From CAYXOX01 sp964466745 (GTDB taxonomy: Bacteria > Pseudomonadota > Alphaproteobacteria > Rhodobacterales > Rhodobacteraceae), in contig CAYXOX010000117.1 of NCBI GenBank assembly GCA_964466745.1, forward strand, positions 1-9,869: a DNA stretch of 9,869 nt. The letters run 5' to 3'. How positions within the stretch are numbered: position 1 is the stretch's first letter; each line of letters starts with the position of its first letter. Under the pieces are notes generated by a model. That model was not told where the DNA came from, searched no databases, and saw only the letters and a list, made by a program, of their open reading frames with translations. Below, in pieces: positions 1 through 5,336 of the stretch. The position numbers were made by a program, and so were the translations under genes.

Positions 1-14
1 CGCGGCGGCTGGGG

Positions 15-1052
15 TCAGCTGTCGTAATCTATGACATGGCGGAGCTGTTTTTCATACTCAAGGGCGCGGCCTGTGCCGAGGGCGACGCAGTTGAGCGATT
101 CGTCGGCCACCGAGATCGCAAGGCCGGTCTGTTCGCGCAGCGCGAGGTCGAGTTCGCCGAGAAGCGCGCCGCCCCCGGTGAGCATCACCCCGCGATCCAC
201 GATGTCGGCGGCAAGATCGGGGGGCGTCGCTTCGAGCGCGGTCATCACCGCCTCGCAGATCTGTTGAACCGGCTCGGAAAGCGCCTCGGCCACCTGGGCC
301 TGGTTGATCTCCGTTTCCTTCGGCACGCCGTTCAAAAGATCCCGCCCCCGGATCTGGACCGCCGTGCCGCGCCCGTCGTCGGGCATCCGGGCGGTGCCGA
401 TCGACGTCTTGATCCGTTCGGCCGTGGCCTCGCCAATCAGGAGATTGTGCTGGCGGCGCAGGTAGTTGACGATCGCCTCGTCCATCCTGTCGCCACCCAC
501 CCGCACGGAGCGTGCGTACACGATGTCACCGAGCGAAAGCACGGCCACCTCCGTGGTGCCGCCGCCGATGTCGACGACCATGTTGCCCGTGGGATCGGTA
601 ATGGGCATTCCCGCACCGATGGCCGCGGCGATGGGCTCTGCGATCAGCCCTGCGCGCCTGGCTCCTGCGGAGAGCACCGATTGCCGGATCGCGCGCTTCT
701 CGACGGGCGTTGCGCCGTGGGGCACACACACGATGATCTTGGGCTTCGAGAAGGTGGAGCGGCGGTGCACCTTGCGGATGAAGTGCTTGATCATCTCCTC
801 GGCCACGTCGAAATCGGCGATCACGCCCTCCCGCATCGGCCGAATCGCCTCGATCGAGCCCGGCGTGCGGCCGAGCATCAGCTTGGCGTCCTCGCCCACG
901 GCCAGCACCTTCTTGACGCCGTCCTTGACGTGATAGGCCACGACCGAGGGCTCGTTGAGGATGATGCCACGGCCCTTCACGTAGACGAGCGTGTTCGCCG
1001 TCCCGAGGTCGATCGCCATGTCCGAAGAGAAAAGGCCGGATAAGCCGAACAT
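15..1052 (-). CDS. mreB: Rod shape-determining protein MreB
   Basis: Bacterial actin homologue of 345 aa. MreB polymerises under the inner membrane and guides the elongation-phase peptidoglycan machinery (MreC, MreD, RodA, PBP2). The sequence shows the actin-fold nucleotide-binding motifs in order: phosphate-1 loop DLGTANT near the N-terminus, phosphate-2 loop VVDIGGGTTEVAV in the middle, and adenosine motif LTGGGALL near the C-terminus. The start MFGLSGLF matches the usual short MreB N-terminus. The frame stays open for 85 codons further upstream, but that part is arginine- and proline-rich and unlike MreB, so I exclude it. The Shine-Dalgarno is weak (GGA about 7 nt before ATG). The gene ends 14 nt from the window edge, and mreC would be expected just beyond it. 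It lies 335 nt downstream of leuA on the same strand and probably has its own promoter. Length and motifs are normal for the family, so the identification is very secure. Confidence 0.97.
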   Translation of the reverse strand: MFGLSGLFSSDMAIDLGTANTLVYVKGRGIILNEPSVVAYHVKDGVKKVLAVGEDAKLMLGRTPGSIEAIRPMREGVIADFDVAEEMIKHFIRKVHRRSTFSKPKIIVCVPHGATPVEKRAIRQSVLSAGARRAGLIAEPIAAAIGAGMPITDPTGNMVVDIGGGTTEVAVLSLGDIVYARSVRVGGDRMDEAIVNYLRRQHNLLIGEATAERIKTSIGTARMPDDGRGTAVQIRGRDLLNGVPKETEINQAQVAEALSEPVQQICEAVMTALEATPPDLAADIVDRGVMLTGGGALLGELDLALREQTGLAISVADESLNCVALGTGRALEYEKQLRHVIDYDS

Positions 1053-1387
1053 TAAGGGTCCAATTCCGCTGTACGAAACGCGGGGCGGCAGTGTTTCGCG
1101 CCCGCAGCACGCGTCCTTATAGAAGCGAGTCGGAGGCGGCGAAAGGGATTGATCGGGCAAATCAGCGGGCCTCCGCCGGGCAGGCGCCGGGGGCCCGCGC
1201 CGGCGGCGACGCAACTGCCGCGCTCTTGCGGCCGCGGGACACTTGCGCCGCATGCCATGGCCGATGTGGCGGCCCCGATGCGCTGCGCCGGGCCCTGGCA
1301 GCCGCACTCAGCTACTGTGCACGATGCGCACCCCATCCCGCGAAATGGCCAGTGCGATCCGGCGCCGCTGGCCTCCTGAGGAGCGGT
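1053..1387. other. 335-nt intergenic region between leuA and mreB
   Basis: No gene is supported here. Reading frames that cross it are rich in Arg, Pro and Ala, lack family features and are continuations of shadow frames. Visible elements are the candidate mreB promoter (1116-1144) and a GC-rich inverted repeat, CCGCCGG (1173-1179) against CCGGCGG (1200-1206) with a 20-nt loop. The repeat has no following T-tract, so it is not a convincing intrinsic terminator for leuA. I see no tRNA or recognisable small RNA. Confidence 0.6.
1116..1144 (-). promoter_or_regulatory. Candidate sigma70-type promoter for mreB
   Basis: On the minus strand a -10-like TATAAG (1116-1121) is preceded, 17 nt upstream, by TTTCGC (1139-1144) as a weak -35. 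Transcription would start about 55 nt before the mreB ATG. The spacer contains GAGTC (1127-1131), a match to the CcrM methylation site GANTC. The -10 is good and the -35 is poor, so this is only a candidate. Confidence 0.35.
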
Positions 1388-2962
1388 TCAGCCCGCGTCG
1401 CGGTAGGAAATCTCCTTGCGGTCGCTGCCGGCCTGCTGGCGCCGCACGAGCAGGCGGTTGAGCGCGTTCACGTAGGCGCGCGCCGAAGCGACAACGGTAT
1501 CGGTATCCGCGGATTGCCCGGTCACGATGCGCCCGTCTTCCTCCATCCGCACGCTGACCGTTGCCTGCGCATCTGTCCCTTCGGTGACGGCGTGAACCTG
1601 GTAGAGCTGCAGTCTGGCGGAGTGCGGAAAGAGCTCCTTGACCGCGTTGAACGCGGCATCCACCGGGCCGTCGCCCGTTGCGGTCACCTGCCTGTCCACG
1701 CCGTCGATGGTGAGCGTCAGATCGGCCGACTGGGGCGCCTCCGTGCCGCAGATCACGCGCAGGAACTTCACCTGGATACGATCGTTCTCGGCCGAGATCG
1801 CCTCGTCCCGCATCAGCGCGACGAGATCGTCGTCGTAGACTTCCTTCTTTCGGTCGGCGAGCGCCTTGAACCGGACGAACACGTCGTTGAGCTGGTTGTC
1901 GGCCAGCTCGTAACCGAGGTTCTTGAGCTTCGAACGAAGCGCGGCACGCCCCGAGTGCTTGCCCATCACGATGTTGGTTTCCGAGAGGCCCACGTCTTCC
2001 GGGCGCATGATCTCGAACGTCTCTGCGTTCTTGAGCATCCCGTCCTGGTGGATGCCGCTCTCGTGGGCGAACGCGTTCTTGCCCACGATGGCCTTGTTGA
2101 ACTGCACGGCGAAACCGGAAACCGAGGCCACCCTGCGCGAGATGTTCATGATCTTGGTGGTGTCGATGCCGGTGCGGTAGGGCAGGATGTCGTTGCGCAC
2201 CTTCAGCGCCATCACCACCTCTTCGAGCGCGGTATTGCCGGCCCGTTCGCCGAGCCCGTTGATGGTGCATTCGATCTGGCGCACTCCGGCCTCCACTGCC
2301 GCCAGGGCATTGGCCGTGGCCATGCCGAGATCGTTGTGGCAGTGCGTCGCCCAGATCGCGTCTTCCGCTCCGGGCACCTCCGCGATCAGCCGGGCGATCA
2401 GCGCGGCGCTTTCGCGCGGGGCGGTGTAGCCGACCGTGTCGGGGATGTTGATGGTGGTCGCGCCGGCCTTGATGGCGATTTCGCACACGCGCTTGAGGTA
2501 GTCCCATTCCGTGCGGGTGGCATCCATGGGCGACCACTGGACGTTGTCGCACAGGTTGCGGGCGTGGGTGACCGTGTCGTGGATGCGCTCGGCCATCTGC
2601 TCCATGTCGAGGTTGGGGATGGCGCGGTGGAGCGGGGATGTGCCGATGAACGTGTGGATGCGCGGGGCCTTCGCGTGGCGCACGGCCTCCCAGCATCGGT
2701 CGATGTCCTTGAAGTTCGCTCGTGCCAGCCCGCAGACTTGGGCGTTCCTCGTCTGCCGGGCGATCTCGCTGACCGCGTTGAAGTCGCCCTCCGAAGCGAT
2801 CGGAAATCCCGCCTCGATGATGTCTACGCCCATCTCGTCGAGCAGCTGGGCGATCTCCAGCTTCTCGGCATGGGTCATTGTGGCGCCGGGGCTCTGCTCG
2901 CCGTCGCGCAGGGTGGTATCGAAGATCAGGACGCGGTCCTGTTCCGAAGTGGGCGTGGTCAT
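1388..2962 (-). CDS. leuA: 2-isopropylmalate synthase LeuA
   Basis: Condenses acetyl-CoA with 2-oxoisovalerate to 2-isopropylmalate, the committed step of leucine synthesis, in the cytosol. The protein is 524 aa, the usual length of the long bacterial form. The DRE-TIM-metallolyase barrel begins with FDTTLRDGEQSPG (about residues 14-26). The metal-binding HCHND is at 207-211, followed by NGLGERAGN. The C-terminal region (about 390-520) corresponds to the leucine-sensing regulatory domain, so feedback inhibition is expected. I chose ATG 2962 because MTTPT...DRVLIFDTTLRDGEQ is the normal N-terminus and AGAGAG (2971-2976) lies 8 nt upstream. In-frame GTG 3010 and ATG 2995 lie upstream, but both fall inside the predicted leader RNA stems and lack good Shine-Dalgarno spacing. 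Homocitrate or citramalate synthase are alternatives within the superfamily, but length and motif context favour LeuA. A leucine-rich leader ORF precedes it and mreB follows it. Confidence 0.95.
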   Translation of the reverse strand: MTTPTSEQDRVLIFDTTLRDGEQSPGATMTHAEKLEIAQLLDEMGVDIIEAGFPIASEGDFNAVSEIARQTRNAQVCGLARANFKDIDRCWEAVRHAKAPRIHTFIGTSPLHRAIPNLDMEQMAERIHDTVTHARNLCDNVQWSPMDATRTEWDYLKRVCEIAIKAGATTINIPDTVGYTAPRESAALIARLIAEVPGAEDAIWATHCHNDLGMATANALAAVEAGVRQIECTINGLGERAGNTALEEVVMALKVRNDILPYRTGIDTTKIMNISRRVASVSGFAVQFNKAIVGKNAFAHESGIHQDGMLKNAETFEIMRPEDVGLSETNIVMGKHSGRAALRSKLKNLGYELADNQLNDVFVRFKALADRKKEVYDDDLVALMRDEAISAENDRIQVKFLRVICGTEAPQSADLTLTIDGVDRQVTATGDGPVDAAFNAVKELFPHSARLQLYQVHAVTEGTDAQATVSVRMEEDGRIVTGQSADTDTVVASARAYVNALNRLLVRRQQAGSDRKEISYRDAG

Positions 2963-2970
2963 GGGAATGT

Positions 2971-2976
2971 CTCTCT
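2971..2976 (-). promoter_or_regulatory. leuA ribosome binding site
   Basis: AGAGAG lies 8 nt before ATG 2962 on the minus strand and decides the start choice. It overlaps an 8-nt segment, CCAGCCAG (2975-2982), that is the exact reverse complement of CTGGCTGG (3075-3082) inside the leader ORF. The site could therefore be covered by a long-range RNA pairing. Confidence 0.6.
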
Positions 2977-2992
2977 GGCTGGTCGTTTCGTG

Positions 2993-3047
2993 CATGCGGC
3001 GCTGCGTCACCCCTGAGCGGTCGCGCCGAATGGCACGCTCAGAGGCG
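2993..3047 (-). promoter_or_regulatory. Putative leucine attenuator: competing RNA stems before leuA
   Basis: Two stems interlock, so they cannot both form. Stem A pairs 3036-3047 with 3008-3019. It has 12 bp with two G-U pairs, its core is CTGAGCG against CGCTCAG, and it covers the leader stop codon. Stem B pairs CATTCGGCGC (3023-3032) with GCGCCGCATG (2993-3002), 9 of 10 pairs. The 3' arm of A lies in the loop of B. A ribosome stalled on leader Leu codons 9-12 would cover the 5' arm of A and leave B free to form; after normal termination A can form. No run of U follows either stem, so this is not a textbook intrinsic terminator. Control could act on leuA translation or through Rho. The pairings are seen in the sequence; the mechanism is inferred. 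Confidence 0.5.
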
Positions 3048-3086
3048 GCTAAGGAGAAGCAGCGCGGGAAGGGTCCAGCCAGTCAT
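3039..3086 (-). CDS. Leucine-rich leader peptide upstream of leuA
   Basis: A 15-codon ORF, MTGWTLPALLLLSRL, ends 76 nt before the leuA start. Six of its 15 residues are leucine, including four consecutive Leu codons (CTG CTT CTC CTT, 3051-3062). This is the arrangement of the enterobacterial leuL leader, which also has four Leu codons in a row, and of attenuation leaders generally. Its translation rate would report the supply of charged leucyl-tRNA. It starts 39 nt after the methyltransferase stop and in the same frame as that gene. No strong Shine-Dalgarno precedes the ATG. In-frame GTG codons at 3095 and 3104 are alternative starts that leave the Leu run unchanged. I found no clear promoter just upstream, so it may be read on a transcript from within or before the methyltransferase gene. 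The peptide is probably not functional as a protein. Confidence 0.65.
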   Translation of the reverse strand: MTGWTLPALLLLSRL

Positions 3087-3125
3087 GGCGCGCACGATAC
3101 CCACAGCCCCGCCGATGTAAAGCCC

Positions 3126-3767
3126 TCAGTGGGAAACGGGGGCTTCGGGTTTTCGGGCGATCACGAAGAACGCCGCCCTGCGCTTTGGCTGCCACGTTTC
3201 CACCACGTCGAACCCCGCTGCGCGGATCTCGTCGAGGAGCGTCTCGGCGCCGAACACGGAGACCCGCGGAAGAAGCCGCAGCGCGCGCCCGAGCGGGGCG
3301 ACGACGCCGAACCAGCCCATGAAGTCCGCAAGGCACGCGGTGGACGACACGAAGTACCCGCCGGGCTTCACCAGGCGGTGCAGCGCGGCGAGGGTTGCCG
3401 GGCGGTCGCGCACGAGATGCAGCACGGAATGGGCCATGGCCACGTCGTAGCTTGCCGGCTCGGCGGGCCAGTCCTCGACGGCCGACACCTCGAAGCGGAT
3501 GTTGGAGGCGGCTGAGGCCGCCGCCCGGGCCCGCGCGATCTCGATCATGCCGGCAGAAAAGTCGATGGCGTCAATTCGTCCGGCATGGGGGACATGCGCG
3601 AGCGCCGTGCTGCCGGTGCCGCAGCCAAGCTCGAACACCGTGGCGCCGGGTCCGAAAAGCGCCCGGGTCATCTCGAGCTTGCGCTGGTAGGCGGCCTCGT
3701 CGGCAAGCCTGGCGCGCGCGTATCTCGGCGCGATGCGGTTCCAGAACCGGACGTCGGGGTCAGACAA
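3126..3767 (-). CDS. Class I SAM-dependent methyltransferase
   Basis: A 213-aa protein with a Rossmann-type methyltransferase fold. Motif I is VFELGCGTGS (residues 44-53). The acidic residue that would bind the SAM ribose is in RIDAIDFS (D69). AHSVLHLV (about 112-119) fits motif IV and LVKPGGYFV is the usual post-motif strand. The substrate cannot be told; the protein resembles small UbiE/Methyltransf_11-type enzymes acting on small molecules. The start is TTG at 3767, with GGAG 7 nt upstream. The first 8 nt overlap the end of the GST-like gene, so the two are probably translationally coupled and share a transcript. The next reasonable internal ATG would cut into the region before motif I. 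No signal peptide is seen, so it should be cytosolic. Confidence 0.85.
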   Translation of the reverse strand: MSDPDVRFWNRIAPRYARARLADEAAYQRKLEMTRALFGPGATVFELGCGTGSTALAHVPHAGRIDAIDFSAGMIEIARARAAASAASNIRFEVSAVEDWPAEPASYDVAMAHSVLHLVRDRPATLAALHRLVKPGGYFVSSTACLADFMGWFGVVAPLGRALRLLPRVSVFGAETLLDEIRAAGFDVVETWQPKRRAAFFVIARKPEAPVSH

Positions 3768-4551
3768 GGCCCAGCTCCGCGTCGGATGCGGCGCGGCCGT
3801 AGGTTTCCCTCGGCGGCATCGGGCGCTCGCGCCAGTGCGGCTCGAAAACGAAGCTGGAGCGCTCGCGTCCGGGCGGCAGGGCCCCGTTCCCGACCCCGAG
3901 CGCGTAATCGTAGTAGAGCTTGACGATCTCCTCCCGGCTCACCTGTTGCGCCGCGGGGTGCGCCACGCAGGCGTCGCGCCATGCTCGCACCCTCGCGAAC
4001 GCGGGTTCGTCCGGTACCTCGTACCCCTCGTAATACTCGAGGAACCAGAACCGCTTGAACATCGGCGTGAACACGGCTTCGGCGAGGCCGAAGCTCTCGA
4101 AGAGCCATGGGCCTTCTGGCGCATGGTCTTCGAGAAAGGCCGAGAGCGCGCGGTACTCGGCATCCATACTTTCGCGAAAGCTCTCGCGAGCCGCGGTATC
4201 GGTGTTCATCACCATCCTGTAGCCGGCGAGGGTGAAGGAGCCCTCGCGGGCGATCAGCTTGTTTTCCACCGCGCGCTCGAACGGGTCGGTCCGGGCGACG
4301 GGCGCGCCCACGGTTTCGTCGAGATACCGCAGGATCACGAGGCTTTCCTTCAGGATCCGGCCGTCTGCATTTTCCAGAACGGGCAGGGCGGTGGTGCCGC
4401 GGGTCTTGGCAAGGAGCCAGTCCGGCCGCGGCACGGTGATGTCGACGACGCTGAAGTCCACGCTTTCGCGCGCGCGCTTCAGCTCCAGCAGGATCTCGAG
4501 GCGCTGCGAGAACGGGCAGACGGGAATGTGGTAGACGGTTGGCAGGGACAT
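3760..4551 (-). CDS. Glutathione S-transferase-like protein (Cys-type, omega-like)
   Basis: A 263-aa protein. The N-terminal thioredoxin-fold domain has PVCPFSQR with C12 in the place of the catalytic cysteine of omega-class GSTs and related thiol transferases. The cis-proline is P57 (TALPVL), and the glutathione-contact pair E69-S70 lies in KESLVILRYLDE. The alpha-helical C-terminal domain follows (about 90-230). A cysteine enzyme of this type more likely does glutathione-dependent reduction or deglutathionylation than classical conjugation; this is inferred from the family. It is longer than the usual 200-230 aa, and the last 40 or so residues form an unusual tail rich in Pro, Arg and Glu. 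I chose ATG 4551 because a strong GGAGG lies 5 nt upstream and the family N-terminus begins there, although the frame is open to 4626. The methyltransferase gene overlaps its 3' end. The Shine-Dalgarno sits inside a perfect inverted repeat. Confidence 0.87.
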   Translation of the reverse strand: MSLPTVYHIPVCPFSQRLEILLELKRARESVDFSVVDITVPRPDWLLAKTRGTTALPVLENADGRILKESLVILRYLDETVGAPVARTDPFERAVENKLIAREGSFTLAGYRMVMNTDTAARESFRESMDAEYRALSAFLEDHAPEGPWLFESFGLAEAVFTPMFKRFWFLEYYEGYEVPDEPAFARVRAWRDACVAHPAAQQVSREEIVKLYYDYALGVGNGALPPGRERSSFVFEPHWRERPMPPRETYGRAASDAELGLV

Positions 4552-4577
4552 GTTCACCTCCGCGGCTGAAGGTGAAC
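4552..4577. promoter_or_regulatory. Perfect 8+8 bp inverted repeat at the GST gene start
   Basis: GTTCACCT (4552-4559) and AGGTGAAC (4570-4577) are exact reverse complements separated by 10 nt, directly beside the GST start codon. Read as minus-strand RNA, the 3' arm contains the Shine-Dalgarno and ends at the AUG, so a hairpin would hide the ribosome binding site. Read as DNA, it is a 26-bp dyad in the 73-nt gap between divergent genes and could be an operator. The symmetry is certain; the role is inferred. Confidence 0.5.
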
Positions 4578-4624
4578 GCACGCGGCGCGTTTGACCAGCC
4601 CCGCGGGCGAGATAGCTCCGCCCC

Positions 4625-5296
4625 ATGACCTATGAACATGCTCTCGTGATCGGCGCATCGGGCGGCATCGGCGCGGCCCTCGTGGCGGCGCTTGCCGGCC
4701 GTTCGGAGAGGGTGAGCACGCTCTCCCGCTCGGCCGACGGGCTCGATGTTACCGCGCAGGCCTCGGTGGATGCGGCACTGGGCGGGCTGGAAGGGCCGTT
4801 CGATCTCGTCGTCGTGGCGACCGGCGCGCTGCAGATCGCCGGTGCCGGGCCCGAGAAGGCGCTCCGGCAGATCGACGCGCAGGCCATGGCGGCGCAGTTC
4901 GCGCTCAACGCGATCGGCCCGGCGCTGGTGTTGCGGCACGCGCCGCGCCTGTTGCCCCGGGATCGCCGCGCCGAGTTCGCGGTGCTCTCGGCGCGTGTCG
5001 GCTCCATTGGCGACAATCGCCTGGGAGGGTGGTATTCCTACCGCGCCTCGAAGGCGGCCGTGAACCAGATCGTGCACACCGCGGCCATCGAGATCGCGCG
5101 CACCCACCCCGAGGCGGTGCTCGCCGCGCTGCACCCCGGCACCGTGGCCACCGCCTTCACGGAGGAGTTCGTCGCGCCGGGCAAGGCCACCCCTCCGGAA
5201 GAGGCGGCGCGGAACCTGCTCGCCGTGCTGGCGGCGCTGCGGCCCGGGGACAGCGGGGGCTTTTTCGATTATTCCGGCGCACGGGTGCCGTGGTGA
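4625..5296 (+). CDS. Short-chain dehydrogenase/reductase (SDR family)
   Basis: A 223-aa NAD(P)-dependent oxidoreductase with a single Rossmann domain. The cofactor loop is GASGGIG (residues 10-16). The structural Asn is N95 (ALNAIGPA), the catalytic Ser is S122 (VLSARVGS), and the active-site pair is Y139 and K143 in YRASK. HPGTVATAF is the usual post-active-site segment. All catalytic residues are present, so it should be active. The protein is somewhat shorter than the typical 250 aa, as in the CsgA/C-factor-like branch, and the substrate is unknown. ATG 4625 places GASGGIG at the usual distance from the N-terminus. The Shine-Dalgarno is weak, and TTGACC about 25-30 nt upstream might be a -35 for a nearly leaderless transcript. 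The photolyase gene follows after 40 nt on the same strand, suggesting an operon. The GST gene is divergent. Confidence 0.9.
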   Translation: MTYEHALVIGASGGIGAALVAALAGRSERVSTLSRSADGLDVTAQASVDAALGGLEGPFDLVVVATGALQIAGAGPEKALRQIDAQAMAAQFALNAIGPALVLRHAPRLLPRDRRAEFAVLSARVGSIGDNRLGGWYSYRASKAAVNQIVHTAAIEIARTHPEAVLAALHPGTVATAFTEEFVAPGKATPPEEAARNLLAVLAALRPGDSGGFFDYSGARVPW

Positions 5297-5336
5297 TCGG
5301 CAAGGCGGCGCACGCCCGTCCGGTGAGGTCCGCGCG

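Noticed and set aside
1051..1064. TTAA...AATT near the mreB start as a possible CtrA site
   Set aside because: It has only one TTAA half-site and does not fit the TTAA-N7-TTAA pattern.
1369..1388. CTCCTGAGGAG just after leuA as a terminator
   Set aside because: The two 5-nt arms are separated by a single base, so no RNA hairpin can form, and no T-tract follows.
2963..3010. Upstream leuA starts GTG 3010 and ATG 2995
   Set aside because: They would add 11-16 residues absent from typical LeuA, lack a well-spaced Shine-Dalgarno and lie in the leader stem region. ATG 2962 has AGAGAG at 8 nt.
1091..3016. 641-codon plus-strand ORF opposite leuA
   Set aside because: It is antisense to a certain leuA gene, its product is His/Arg/Gly-rich with no family resemblance, and long antisense frames are expected in GC-rich genes.
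3668..5134. 488-codon minus-strand ORF across the GST and SDR genes
   Set aside because: It overlaps three well-supported genes in other frames and is Arg-rich low-complexity sequence.
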